Below are positions 1 through 8,564 of a DNA stretch of 64,000 nucleotides, in pieces. The DNA is from Falsochrobactrum tianjinense (GTDB lineage: Bacteria; Pseudomonadota; Alphaproteobacteria; Rhizobiales; Rhizobiaceae): positions 181,834-245,833 of the forward strand of contig NZ_JAHRVA010000002.1 of NCBI RefSeq assembly GCF_019100495.1, written 5' to 3'. Numbering within the stretch: the stretch's first letter is position 1; each line of letters opens with the position of its first letter. The translations under genes were made by a program, and so were the position numbers. Below the pieces are notes generated by a model. It searched no databases. It was not told the origin of the DNA and saw only the letters and a list, made by a program, of their open reading frames with translations.

Positions 1-156
1 CGTCGGAGCAATTATTTTCGCTTCGTGATTCCACTTGTATTTGCGGTGCATAAGACAAGAAGAAGCGCCGGTTCGATTAATCGAACCGGCGCTTCTTCTT
101 GTCTTATGCACCGCAAATACAAGTGGAATCACGAAGCGAAAATAATTGCTCCGACG
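1..156. repeat. Perfect spacer-less palindrome (two 78-bp arms)
   Basis: Every base p from 1 to 78 pairs with base 157-p, so the arms 1-78 and 79-156 are exact reverse complements with no loop. The centre is CGATTAATCG. The palindrome begins at the first base of the window, so its left limit is unknown. The inner part (around 58-99) could be a normal terminator-like hairpin. A 78-bp perfect arm without a spacer is unusual in a living bacterial chromosome, because SbcCD-type nucleases attack such structures. A contig-end fold-back artefact is therefore as likely as a real element. Confidence 0.97.
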
Positions 157-177
157 ATAACAGTTTTAAAGATGAAT

Positions 178-211
178 AGGGGCGGGTTCCTCCCCCAAAG
201 AACCCACCCCT
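178..211. other. Imperfect hairpin in the left intergenic region
   Basis: A 12-bp stem (178-189 with 200-211, one C/A mismatch) encloses a loop that reads CTCCCCCAAA on the plus strand. No U-tract follows on either side, so it does not look like an ordinary terminator. The pyrimidine-rich loop resembles an anti-Shine-Dalgarno sequence, as seen in two clearer RNA elements further right, but support here is weak. The rest of 157-403 is AT-rich and I see no gene in it. Confidence 0.4.
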
Positions 212-403
212 GAGCGCATCGCCCCCCGCCAAGGGATGGTCGATGCCTGATCTGAAACTATAATTCATAAATCCAATTGAACAACTTTAGCGCACTTCAA
301 TTTATAAATGCAACCTGAATCTTGTTCGAAGTATGTTAATTATTTTGATTAGATATTTATGTGCAAAGCCTGTTCCACAGGATATATAATACTGAAAGCT
401 CCG

Positions 404-1057
404 TTATTCCAGGCCGCAAGCACGCAGGAAAAGTGTGCTGACTTCTCTCTCGATGCGTTCAAGATCGAGCGGTTCTTCCCAATCCAGCTTCATCATGCTG
501 CGCACTTGCGTTTCAAAGTCCGCATAATGCTGCGTGACAGCCCATATGTGTATCTGAAGAAGAAGCGGATCTACCGGTCTGATCCGGCCAGTATCTACCC
601 ATGCTTGAATGAGCTTGACTGCATTATGGGTGGCGGCGACATGCTTGGCCCAGTGACGGCGCAAATAGGGAGCGCCATTGGCAATTTCCGTGGTGAAGAG
701 GCGTGATGCCTTTGGATTCTTCTGGCTATATTCAAGCTTTTTGCGGATATATTGCCGGATTACCTTGGCGGGATCTTCCTCGGTGGTGGCCCCAAGAAAA
801 ATTTGTTCCCATTCGTCAAGGATAAAGACGATGATATCCTCGTAAAGCTCTTCTTTGCTGGAAATATAATAGTGCAATTGTGGCTTGGTCAGCCCGGCAC
901 GTTGGGCGATGCCTTGCGTGGATGCGCCTACAAGCCCTTTTTTGGCAAATTCATCAATTGCGGCCGCGCGGATAGCGTCGAGAATGCGCTGCCGGCGACC
1001 GAGAACCCTGTCTCGGCCGGTCAATTCGGTGCCGCCATTCTCGTTGTCACTGCTCAT
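404..1057 (-). CDS. TetR-family regulator, RutR-like
   Basis: A 217-residue TetR-family repressor. The N-terminal helix-turn-helix (about residues 22-68) contains ILDAIRAAAIDEFAKKGLVG and the recognition segment LTKPQLHYYISSKEELY. The C-terminal part (FTTEIANGAPYLRRHW, IWAVTQHYADF) resembles the RutR ligand domain, which in E. coli binds uracil and thymine. It is the last gene of the leftward operon that starts near 7141, 27 bases after the binding-protein gene. A perfect palindrome at 7196-7209 in the divergent promoter region has the RutR-type GACC-N4-GGTC core and is the likely operator. The true ligand is unknown; a pyrimidine-like or cyclic-amide compound is an inference from the neighbours. 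Confidence 0.85.
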   Translation of the reverse strand: MSSDNENGGTELTGRDRVLGRRQRILDAIRAAAIDEFAKKGLVGASTQGIAQRAGLTKPQLHYYISSKEELYEDIIVFILDEWEQIFLGATTEEDPAKVIRQYIRKKLEYSQKNPKASRLFTTEIANGAPYLRRHWAKHVAATHNAVKLIQAWVDTGRIRPVDPLLLQIHIWAVTQHYADFETQVRSMMKLDWEEPLDLERIEREVSTLFLRACGLE

Positions 1058-1084
1058 GGCACGGACCGTATACTAGAATAGCGT

Positions 1085-2095
1085 TTACTGATCCAGCTTC
1101 TGCTTGATACCGAGGCCCACGCCCTTGTTCACGAAAGCATCAGTTGCGACCTTGCTCATATCGAGTTCGTCACCGGTCACAATGCCGGAATCGCGCGCCA
1201 GTTCGTAAAACTCCTTGACGCGATTCATATCGATTGCGCCAATCCCCTTTTCGAGCGCATCCCCGGAATCGATGAGCTGCAGTTCCTTGATGCGTGCCAG
1301 TTCCGCATCGAGTGTCTCCTTGCTCATATCCGCATTATCTTTCAGGATTAGCTCATAGGCTTTGCTGCGGTCACCATAAAGGAAATTGGTCCAGCCTTCG
1401 ATGGAGGCCGTGACGAAGCGCTGCACGAGATCCGGGTTCGTATCGACCAGTTCCTGACGCGTTTCGATGGTGTTGCCATAGGTGCTGTAGCCATGATCTG
1501 CGAGAAGATAGGTCGTCACTTTCGCGCCTTCCTTTTCGGCATATAGCGGCTCGGCAGTGGCATAGGCCTGCTGTACTGTTTTCTTGTCGCTAAGGAACTG
1601 TGCGAGGCTATAGCCATAGGGGCGAAGCTGCTCGTCCTTGAACCCGAATTCTTTCACCAGCCAGGGCCAGAAGGAAAACTGGCCATCCTTGGAAATCAGA
1701 ATAGTCTCGGCATTGGCGAGGTCTTGAAAATCCTTGTATTCACCCTCATGCGCCATCAGTGCCTGCGGGTCTTTCTGGTAGAAAGCAGCCACCACGGTGG
1801 TTGGAATACCATTAGCCACATTATTGAATGAGAGCAGCAGATTTCCAGCCAATAGGAAATCAAGGCGGCCCGCGGCGAGCATCGGGCGGTTATTAACCTG
1901 CGGTCCGCCCATTTCAATCGCCACGTCGAGACCGTATTTTTCGTAGGTGCCATCGGCCAGTGCCTGATAGAAGCCGCCATGGCCAGCTTGCGCCAGCCAG
2001 TTGGTGCCGAGCGTAACCTTGTCGAGCGCGTGAGCCATCTGCGCGGAAAGGCCAAGCGATAGTGCAGTGATCGCCGCTGCGAGTGTCTTTTTCAT
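1085..2095 (-). CDS. ABC transporter substrate-binding protein, NMT1/THI5-like
   Basis: A 336-residue periplasmic binding protein with a Sec signal peptide that ends near AQMAHA-LDKVTLG. The family (NMT1/THI5, SsuA/TauA, ThiY) binds small organic molecules such as pyrimidine precursors, sulfonates or riboflavin. The segment KVTLGTNWLAQAGHGGFYQA is the typical N-terminal lobe. The start has a good ribosome site (AGGGGA, about 7 bases upstream). It belongs with the permease and ATPase of the same operon, although the FAD oxidase and amidohydrolase genes lie between them. The substrate cannot be read from the sequence; the RutR-like operon context favours a pyrimidine-like or related heterocycle. 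Confidence 0.85.
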   Translation of the reverse strand: MKKTLAAAITALSLGLSAQMAHALDKVTLGTNWLAQAGHGGFYQALADGTYEKYGLDVAIEMGGPQVNNRPMLAAGRLDFLLAGNLLLSFNNVANGIPTTVVAAFYQKDPQALMAHEGEYKDFQDLANAETILISKDGQFSFWPWLVKEFGFKDEQLRPYGYSLAQFLSDKKTVQQAYATAEPLYAEKEGAKVTTYLLADHGYSTYGNTIETRQELVDTNPDLVQRFVTASIEGWTNFLYGDRSKAYELILKDNADMSKETLDAELARIKELQLIDSGDALEKGIGAIDMNRVKEFYELARDSGIVTGDELDMSKVATDAFVNKGVGLGIKQKLDQ

Positions 2096-2113
2096 ATTTG
2101 GTTCCCCTTACTT

Positions 2114-3493
2114 TTAGTTCTTCAGTGCCATGTCGGCTGTCCAACCGCGGGTTTTGCCCGGATTGAGCAAGCCGTAAGGATCGGCCAGTTTCTTGAACTC
2201 GATCTGTGCGCTGTCGATCTCTTTCATACCGCCATCCTCGATAGTATAGGCATGAGGATCATAGATATCGCAGCCATCGATCTGTTCCAGTTCTTCGATC
2301 AGGCGATACATGGCATCGCGGTCCTCGAAGCGGACAAGCGGCAGCCCGAAAATCTGCACTTCGCCTTCAAGACGCGCCATTTCATGGTGCATATATTGCG
2401 TGTCACCATAACGCTGCATCTGGCGGGTAACGAGTGTCGGATCGAAGGGGCGCGGATAGGCGACCTGCAAATAGGTCCAGCCTTCCTCGGCTTTGAGCGC
2501 CTGAAGCGTGGTGTGGTTCCAGCCGCATTCATAAGCGGGCTGAAGGCCGTTCTTGTGTAGTTCTTCCTGCGTCATGCTGAATGACACGCGACCGGAAAAT
2601 TCCGCGACGAGCGCTTCGAACCGGCTCATTTCGCCCGGCGCGATCATCGCGAAGACCGCGTCCTTGTCGGACGGAAACAGATCGCCGAACTTGGTGTAGA
2701 AACGTGCAAACCGACGGTCCACCGTGGTTAGCAGATAGCAGTCGAGCTTTTCTTCCAGCGCCTTGAGACAGAAGTTCAGTGTTGCTTCATAGCTGTTGAA
2801 CAGAGCTGCGGTATGTATCCAGTCTGTAGCCTTGGTGAGCCCGATTTCCAGCTCCAGAATGATGCCGTTCGTGCCGTAAGCGTGCTGGACCTTGTGAATA
2901 TCGCGACCGGTCAGTTCGATGATTTTCGGCTCCGGCTCGACGGTCAGAACCTTGACCGAATAGACATTGCCATCGTCGCGCAGCATGCCATGGCGCAGCG
3001 AGCCGATGCCGCCTGAGCCACCGGAAAAGAAACCGCCAATGGTGGCGATACGGCGGGTGGACGGATACATCAGCAGTTCCTGACCGGTTTCGCGCACGGC
3101 ATCATCAAGACGTGAGATGCGCGCGCCGCCTTCTACGCGAACCTTGCCGGGTTCGATGGAAATCACGCGGTCGAGCTTGGTCATGTCGAGGATGATGCCG
3201 CCTTCCAGCGGCACACATTGGCCGTAATTGCCGGTACCGCCGCCGCGCACGGTGATCGGAATGCGCAGTTTTGCGGCAGCCGCGGCCACACGGCGCACTT
3301 CGTCCTGATCCTTGGGGATCACGACCAGATCGCCGACATAGTGGCCGATATCTTCGGTCAGGATCGGGCTATACCAGAAATAATCGCGTGAGCGCAGTTC
3401 GACCTGCTTCGGATCGTCATAGATACGAATGCCGTCGATTTCGGCGCGAAACGCAGCCCAGTCATAGATGCGTTGCGGAGCAACAGAATTCAT
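2114..3493 (-). CDS. FAD-binding oxidase of the VAO/PCMH fold
   Basis: A 459-residue flavoprotein with the FAD_binding_4 domain (about residues 50-225). The PP-loop-like segment VRGGGTGNYGQCVPLEGGI and GGFFSGGSGGIGSLRHG bind FAD. The C-terminus ends with LADPYGLLNPGKTRGW, as in glycolate-oxidase/lactate-dehydrogenase-like members. There is no signal peptide, so it is cytoplasmic. Its start overlaps the end of the upstream amidohydrolase gene by 4 bases (ATGA), which indicates translational coupling. It probably oxidises an intermediate of the pathway this operon encodes; the substrate is unknown. Confidence 0.85.
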   Translation of the reverse strand: MNSVAPQRIYDWAAFRAEIDGIRIYDDPKQVELRSRDYFWYSPILTEDIGHYVGDLVVIPKDQDEVRRVAAAAAKLRIPITVRGGGTGNYGQCVPLEGGIILDMTKLDRVISIEPGKVRVEGGARISRLDDAVRETGQELLMYPSTRRIATIGGFFSGGSGGIGSLRHGMLRDDGNVYSVKVLTVEPEPKIIELTGRDIHKVQHAYGTNGIILELEIGLTKATDWIHTAALFNSYEATLNFCLKALEEKLDCYLLTTVDRRFARFYTKFGDLFPSDKDAVFAMIAPGEMSRFEALVAEFSGRVSFSMTQEELHKNGLQPAYECGWNHTTLQALKAEEGWTYLQVAYPRPFDPTLVTRQMQRYGDTQYMHHEMARLEGEVQIFGLPLVRFEDRDAMYRLIEELEQIDGCDIYDPHAYTIEDGGMKEIDSAQIEFKKLADPYGLLNPGKTRGWTADMALKN

Positions 3494-4671
3494 AGGTTTC
3501 TCCCGTTAAATTCAGTCGAAGGAGCGCCATCGCGCCAGATGACGCGGCGAGCCTGCGGACGGCTGATGAGATCATTTAGGTCTTCGGCATCATGCCAGAT
3601 GAAATTTGCGACCTTGCCGGTGGACAGCACCTGGACGCGCTCGCTTTTGATCAGGCGGGCGGGCAGGGTGGTGATGCTGTCGAGCCAGTCTTCTGGCTCA
3701 AGATGGCAGACGGGGGCCGCAAGGCGCAGAATGCCAAGCGGATCGTAATCGCCATAAGGATAAAAGGCGTCACGCACATTGTCGGAACCGAGCATGACGT
3801 TCATACCCGCCTGGCGTGCTTCCTTGAGCGGCGCAACACCGCGCAGACGTGGGGACTTCCCGCCAAGCCGGTCTTGCAGATAGAGATTGGTGCTGGGCAG
3901 CGAAACAAGGGCGGTGCCCGCCGTTGCTGCTGCTTCCAGAATGCTTTTCAACTCTTCTTCAGTGCGCAATGACAACGAACAGGCATGACCGCAAAGCACG
4001 CGACCGCCCATATTATGGCGCGCTGTCGCCGCGATAATGACCGGGAGGCCGTTCGCTTCCGGCTCAAGCCCTTCATCGACATGGAAATCGAGATCAAGAT
4101 CATGCTGGACGGCGAGGCGGAACATTTCCTCGATTTTGGCTTGCTGGTCATCATTGCGATAGAAGAAGGCACCGAGCACACCGCCATCTTGAGCTACGCG
4201 TGCCGCAATGTCCTTGCCGGCATCCAGCACCAGATCGCCGTGTACGAGGGCTGCAAGCTGCAGGTCGATCCGATCTTTCCATTCGTCGCGCAATTCATTG
4301 AGAATTGGCCAGGCGGTTGGAACATCGGGCGTCGTCCAGTCGATGTGGGTGCGCATCGCCCCCACGCCTTGCGCGAAGGCTGCTTGGAGGCCGCGCGTGG
4401 CGCGATTGCGGATATCATGCGCATCCCAGTTCTGTCTGTCGGTCGCCATCAGATCGATAGCGTCGAACAGGCATTCAACCTTGGCACTGCCATTGGCTGC
4501 AATGCGCTGAATGGTGAATGTCTTGTCGAGATGTACATGCACATCGGCAAGCAGCGGCGTGACAACCCCGCCATTCATTGCCTTTGACGGCATGAGCGAG
4601 GCAATATGTGTGCCTTCAAATGCGATGTCGTAGCGACCAGGTAGTCCTGCTATTGCGACGCCTTGTAGCAT
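3490..4671 (-). CDS. Cytosine-deaminase-like amidohydrolase
   Basis: A 393-residue metal-dependent hydrolase of the amidohydrolase superfamily, nearest to CodA-type cytosine deaminases. The metal and active-site signatures appear in order: DVHVHLDKTF (HxH), DFHVDEGL, LCGHACSLS and GSDNVRDAFYPYGDYDPL. The last corresponds to the CodA block with the catalytic Asp and the FYP (WYP in CodA) segment. CodA relatives deaminate cytosine, creatinine or isoguanine-like rings. It lies between the permease gene (1-base gap) and the FAD oxidase gene (4-base overlap). The substrate is likely the imported compound or its hydrolysis product; that is inference. Confidence 0.85.
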   Translation of the reverse strand: MLQGVAIAGLPGRYDIAFEGTHIASLMPSKAMNGGVVTPLLADVHVHLDKTFTIQRIAANGSAKVECLFDAIDLMATDRQNWDAHDIRNRATRGLQAAFAQGVGAMRTHIDWTTPDVPTAWPILNELRDEWKDRIDLQLAALVHGDLVLDAGKDIAARVAQDGGVLGAFFYRNDDQQAKIEEMFRLAVQHDLDLDFHVDEGLEPEANGLPVIIAATARHNMGGRVLCGHACSLSLRTEEELKSILEAAATAGTALVSLPSTNLYLQDRLGGKSPRLRGVAPLKEARQAGMNVMLGSDNVRDAFYPYGDYDPLGILRLAAPVCHLEPEDWLDSITTLPARLIKSERVQVLSTGKVANFIWHDAEDLNDLISRPQARRVIWRDGAPSTEFNGRNL

Positions 4672-4672
4672 A

Positions 4673-5515
4673 TCAACGCTCTCTGCGGATTTCGCTTTCG
4701 TGCCAGCGTCCGAGGACAGCGCGCGAGAGCCAGCTTGTAATCAGGAAGATGACGATGCCGAGCAGCGAAACGAGGATGAGGGCTGCGAACATGCGTGGAA
4801 TTTCGTTGCGGAAGCTCGATTCCAGAATGCGCGAGGCGAGGCCGGTGCTCTGGCCCGCGCTGCCCGCGACGAATTCGGCTACCACCGCACCAATCAGGGA
4901 CAGGCCACCGGCGATTTTCAGCGCCGCCATGAAATAAGGCAGGGCGCTTGGTGCCAGCAGATAGCGCAGGCGCTGCCATGGAGTGGCGCGATAAAGCTTG
5001 AACAGATCGCGCAGATTGTGGTCCGCGCTGCGCAACCCGATCACCGTATTGGACAGGATCGGGAAGAAAGCGACGATCCATGCGCAGATCAGAAGCGCCG
5101 AGAAAGTATCGCGTACATAGATCAGGATCAGCGGCGCGATGGCGATGACCGGCGTCACCTGGAGGATGACGGCGAAAGGAAAGAAAGCCATTTCAATCGG
5201 GCGCGACAGGGCGAATATCATGCCGAGCAGCACGCCGCCGATAATGGCGCAGGCAAGCGAGATCAGGGTCAGTTTTACCGTGAACCACATGGAGGTCATC
5301 AGCGAAGGGCCGTCCTTGAAGAGCGTTTGGGCGATGAGGGACGGGGCAGGGATCAGATAATGCGGTACCTGATAATAGCGCACCAGGCCTTCCCAGATGC
5401 CAAGCGCGATGATGATCGCAAGCGTTGGCATGATGATGCGCAGGTTTCGCTCACGGCGCGCGAGACGGTGCTGCTCGGAATTCAGGACTGGCAGTTCGTT
5501 TTGCATCTGGTTCAT
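4673..5515 (-). CDS. ABC transporter permease, SsuC/TauC/ThiX type
   Basis: A 280-residue integral membrane protein with about six transmembrane segments (for example PTLAIIIALGIWEGLVRYY and LISLACAIIGGVLLGMIFAL). The EAA-type cytoplasmic loop is DLFKLYRATPWQRLRYLLAPSALP. This is the BPD_transp_1 family that pairs with NMT1-type binding proteins. It lies ten bases downstream of the ATPase gene and one base upstream of the amidohydrolase gene, within the same leftward operon. Confidence 0.88.
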   Translation of the reverse strand: MNQMQNELPVLNSEQHRLARRERNLRIIMPTLAIIIALGIWEGLVRYYQVPHYLIPAPSLIAQTLFKDGPSLMTSMWFTVKLTLISLACAIIGGVLLGMIFALSRPIEMAFFPFAVILQVTPVIAIAPLILIYVRDTFSALLICAWIVAFFPILSNTVIGLRSADHNLRDLFKLYRATPWQRLRYLLAPSALPYFMAALKIAGGLSLIGAVVAEFVAGSAGQSTGLASRILESSFRNEIPRMFAALILVSLLGIVIFLITSWLSRAVLGRWHESEIRRER

Positions 5516-5525
5516 TTGCCTGTCC

Positions 5526-6335
5526 TCAATGATCTATATCTTCGGACGAAAGCGTCGCGGTCAGCGCGTCGGAAACCCTGGCGCAATACTTCGAGTAGGA
5601 ATCCGTGGTCCGGTAGTTTTCTGCACGCGGATAGGAGCCGATGATCGAAATGTCATCCACGACACGGCCCGGACGCGCTGCCATGACGATGACGCGGTTT
5701 GACAGATAGACCGACTCGTAAACGCTGTGGGTGACGAAGATGACCGTCAGGCCATGCTCCTGCCAGAGACGCAGTACATCGTTGTTGAGCTTGAAGCGCG
5801 TCATCTCATCGAGAGCTGCAAAAGGCTCGTCCATCAACAGAAGGCGCGGGCGCGTGACCAGTGCGCGGGCGATGGAGACGCGCATCTTCATGCCGCCGGA
5901 AAGTTCACGCGGGAATGCATCGGCGAAGCGCGACAGGCCAACCTGCGCCAGCACTTCCTCGACGCGGGGCATGGCTTCCTTGCGCGAAATGCCGGAAAGG
6001 CGCAGCGGCAGGTAAACATTGTCGAAAACGCTGGCCCACGGCATCAGCGTCGGCTCCTGAAACACGAAACCAATGTCCTGCGCACCGGACGGGCCTTTGC
6101 CGGGTGCATGTCCGTTGACGCGAATATCGCCTGCCGAAATGGATTCCAGTCCGGCAATCATGCGCAAGGCCGTGCTCTTGCCGCAGCCCGAGGGGCCGAG
6201 GAAGCTCACGAACTGGCCTTGTTCGATTTTGAGCGACATATCGCTCACGGCCATGACGCCGGTGCCATATTGCTTGTAGACACCGTCGATTTCGATCAGG
6301 GAAGACGGGGTTTGCGAGTTGGGGGCCACGCTCAT
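5526..6335 (-). CDS. ABC transporter ATP-binding protein, SsuB/TauB/ThiZ type
   Basis: About 269 residues. Walker A is GPSGCGKST, the signature is LSGGMKMR (variant of LSGGQ), Walker B is RLLLMDEPF and the switch histidine is in VTHSVYES. I chose the ATG at 6335, which gives MSVAPNSQ and lies just after the end of the upstream creatininase gene. A start 33 bases further upstream (6368) would overlap that gene by 28 bases. AGGA lies only two bases before the chosen ATG, so the start is not certain. The protein energises the transporter with the permease at 4673 and the binding protein at 1085. Confidence 0.85.
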   Translation of the reverse strand: MSVAPNSQTPSSLIEIDGVYKQYGTGVMAVSDMSLKIEQGQFVSFLGPSGCGKSTALRMIAGLESISAGDIRVNGHAPGKGPSGAQDIGFVFQEPTLMPWASVFDNVYLPLRLSGISRKEAMPRVEEVLAQVGLSRFADAFPRELSGGMKMRVSIARALVTRPRLLLMDEPFAALDEMTRFKLNNDVLRLWQEHGLTVIFVTHSVYESVYLSNRVIVMAARPGRVVDDISIIGSYPRAENYRTTDSYSKYCARVSDALTATLSSEDIDH

Positions 6336-6340
6336 CGTCC

Positions 6341-7141
6341 TTACCAGGCTGGTTTGTTGTCGAGCCACGACAGCGGCGCGCGTTCGATTTCGGCGAGTAC
6401 CTCGACCAGCCTTTCAGCGGCGAAATCGATGGTCTTGCGGCCCTTTTCGGCCGTGGCAATGGTTGCGTCGCCAGCGGCGCCATAAGGATTGATATCCTGT
6501 ATCTGCCAAGCCGGCTTTGCGCCGCCACTGAGCGAAAGATGCTTGTATTCGCTTGCAAATACTTCTGTAAGTGTACGGAAATCCTGCGCTTTCGACATAT
6601 CGACGAGATCGGGATGCATTTCCAGCATCACCGAGGTTTCCATGTCGCCGGCATGGATGCCGTGCTTCATGTCATGCTCGCTGTAAACGCCTTCCGGCAT
6701 ACCCAGCGCAAACCAGTTGATGTTCACCACCATCATATTGTGCTTGATGCGTAATTCGCGCGCCACAATGTCCATGATGCTGATATTGCCGCCATGGCTG
6801 TTGAGGATTGCCATTTTGCGCACGCCACTTGCCGCAACACAGGCACCGATTTCGCACCAGACACGGATGAGGGTTTCAGCTGATAACGTCAACGAACCCG
6901 GGTAAAGGCTGTGTTCATTGCTCTTGCAGATGGCCTGCGTCGGGAGAAATATCGCATGGCTCGTTTCCGGCAGGCGCGTGATCGTTTCCCTGACCATGCC
7001 GTCGGCGATGGCCGCATCGACGGCCAGCGGCAGGTGGGGTCCGTGCTGCTCAATCGCGCCGACGGGAAGGACCGCCACGATTTTCTCTCGCTCAAGACGC
7101 GAGAATGCTTCGCTGCTGTAATCTGACCAGTATCTTTTCAA
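6341..7141 (-). CDS. Creatininase-family amide hydrolase
   Basis: About 266 residues of the creatininase (creatinine amidohydrolase) family. The metal-ligand segments are PVGAIEQHGPHLPLAVD, LNSHGGNISIM and HAGDMETSVMLEMHPDLVD. Known members open cyclic amides (creatinine) or deformylate pyrimidine precursors (ArfB), or act on inositol derivatives (IolN). I chose the TTG start at 7141 because GGGAG lies seven bases upstream; another TTG at 7177 is in frame but lacks a ribosome site. It is the first gene of the leftward operon, directly downstream of the RutR-like operator. Confidence 0.8.
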   Translation of the reverse strand: MKRYWSDYSSEAFSRLEREKIVAVLPVGAIEQHGPHLPLAVDAAIADGMVRETITRLPETSHAIFLPTQAICKSNEHSLYPGSLTLSAETLIRVWCEIGACVAASGVRKMAILNSHGGNISIMDIVARELRIKHNMMVVNINWFALGMPEGVYSEHDMKHGIHAGDMETSVMLEMHPDLVDMSKAQDFRTLTEVFASEYKHLSLSGGAKPAWQIQDINPYGAAGDATIATAEKGRKTIDFAAERLVEVLAEIERAPLSWLDNKPAW

Positions 7142-7195
7142 GATTGCGCTCCCAGGCACGGCTGCACGATGAAGCAATCAACTTACTAAACAATC

Positions 7196-7209
7196 TGACC
7201 GATCGGTCA
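7196..7209. promoter_or_regulatory. RutR-like operator palindrome
   Basis: TGACCGATCGGTCA is a perfect 14-bp palindrome between the two divergent transcription units of this island. The E. coli RutR site has the form TTGACC-N4-GGTCAA, and the site here reads CTGACC-GATC-GGTCAA. It lies about 55 bases upstream of the leftward start and about 115 bases upstream of the rightward start, so one regulator could control both. Confidence 0.75.
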
Positions 7210-7322
7210 AACTAAATGTTTAAAATATAAAAGATGCGTGCAATTAAGATGTGAATCCGTGACGAATAAGCCACGCGATGGCCGTGTGACGTATTTATGT
7301 ACGCGAAATTTCCGGAGGTCCT

Positions 7323-8555
7323 ATGGACGACAAATGCATTATCATAGGGGCGGGCCATGCCGGCTCGCAGGCTGCAATCAGCCTCAGGCAGGAAGGTTAT
7401 ACGGGAGAAATCGTGCTCATCAACGACGAGGCCGATATTCCCTATCACAAGCCGCCGCTCTCCAAATCCTATCTCAAGGCGTCGGAGCATGGCGGTCTCG
7501 TGCTGCGGCCCGAAAGCACCTATCGCGACAATAATATTGAACTGCTGTTCGGGCGGCGCGTCGATACGGTATCGGTGGGTGACAGGACGGTAACGCTGGA
7601 CGACAGCCGTGTGCTCGGCTGGTCAGAGTTGATTTTTGCAACCGGCGCGCGGGCGCGCATCCCGGATGTGCCGGGCATTGATCTTGAGGGCGTCGTCACG
7701 CTGCGCCGCATGGCCGATGCACGCCGCATCGCCGCGATGATGCCGGATGTGCAAAATGTCGTGATTATCGGTGGCGGTTTTATCGGCCTTGAAATGGCGC
7801 ATAGCGCAATCGGACTTGGCAAGAAGACGGTATTGATCGAGGCAGCGCCGCGTGTTCTAGGCCGCTCGGTTACAACACATATCTCCGCTCACGTTGAAGC
7901 GCGCAGCCGCGCAGCGGGCATAACGCTTCTGACCGGCCTAGGCGTAGCTTCGATAGAAGGGGTAAATGGCTGCGCAACGGGTGTGAAGGCTGCTGACGGA
8001 ACCGTCTTCCCGGCGGATATGGTGGTGATCGGCACAGGCGCGGTCCCAAATGTGGAACTTGCCGTCGAAGCCGGGCTTGTCGTCGATAACGGTATTGTGG
8101 TGGATGAGCATATGCGCGCTTCCGCTGCGCATATCTATGCCATTGGCGATTGCGTGAGCTATGATCATTTTCATGCGGGCCGCCGCGTGCGGCTGGAATC
8201 GGTGCAGAACGCCACCGATCAGGCCAAGCATGTCGCACGCACCATTGCAGGCCGCGCGGCTCCCTATCGCGAGGTTGCGTGGTTCTGGTCGGATCAGGGC
8301 GATATGAAGCTCCAGACGGCGGGACTGTCCTTTGAGGCCGACCGGCATATTCTCTCCGGCAACCCGGAAGACAACGCATTCTCAGTCTTCCATTTCGCGG
8401 GCGACAGGCTGGTGGCGGTCGATTCCATTAACCGCCCGGCAGATCACATGATTGCCCGGCGACTGCTTGCGGCGGGCATCAGCCCGACCGAAGCGGACAT
8501 TGCAACAGGCGCGCCGCGCCTGAAGGAACTGCTGGCCACCGCGCCCAAACCGTGA
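7323..8555 (+). CDS. FAD-dependent ferredoxin/rubredoxin reductase
   Basis: A 410-residue two-dinucleotide-binding flavoprotein. It has an N-terminal FAD site (IIIGAGHAGSQAAISLRQEGY), the LPYHKPPLSK-type segment (IPYHKPPLSKSYL), an NAD(P)H site (VVIIGGGFIGLEMAHSAIGLG) and the second FAD contact (HIYAIGDC). A C-terminal reductase_C domain contains WFWSDQGDMKLQTAG. It is the putidaredoxin-reductase or ring-hydroxylating-dioxygenase reductase type. The ribosome site is GGAGG. No ferredoxin, Rieske oxygenase or P450 is encoded next to it, so its electron acceptor must lie elsewhere. It is followed nine bases later by the RidA-like gene. Confidence 0.88.
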   Translation: MDDKCIIIGAGHAGSQAAISLRQEGYTGEIVLINDEADIPYHKPPLSKSYLKASEHGGLVLRPESTYRDNNIELLFGRRVDTVSVGDRTVTLDDSRVLGWSELIFATGARARIPDVPGIDLEGVVTLRRMADARRIAAMMPDVQNVVIIGGGFIGLEMAHSAIGLGKKTVLIEAAPRVLGRSVTTHISAHVEARSRAAGITLLTGLGVASIEGVNGCATGVKAADGTVFPADMVVIGTGAVPNVELAVEAGLVVDNGIVVDEHMRASAAHIYAIGDCVSYDHFHAGRRVRLESVQNATDQAKHVARTIAGRAAPYREVAWFWSDQGDMKLQTAGLSFEADRHILSGNPEDNAFSVFHFAGDRLVAVDSINRPADHMIARRLLAAGISPTEADIATGAPRLKELLATAPKP

Positions 8556-8564
8556 GGAAGAAGC

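Noticed and set aside
25-213. Open frame of 62 codons across the palindrome
   Set aside because: It reads through the two palindrome arms, has no ribosome site and its composition is set by the inverted repeat.
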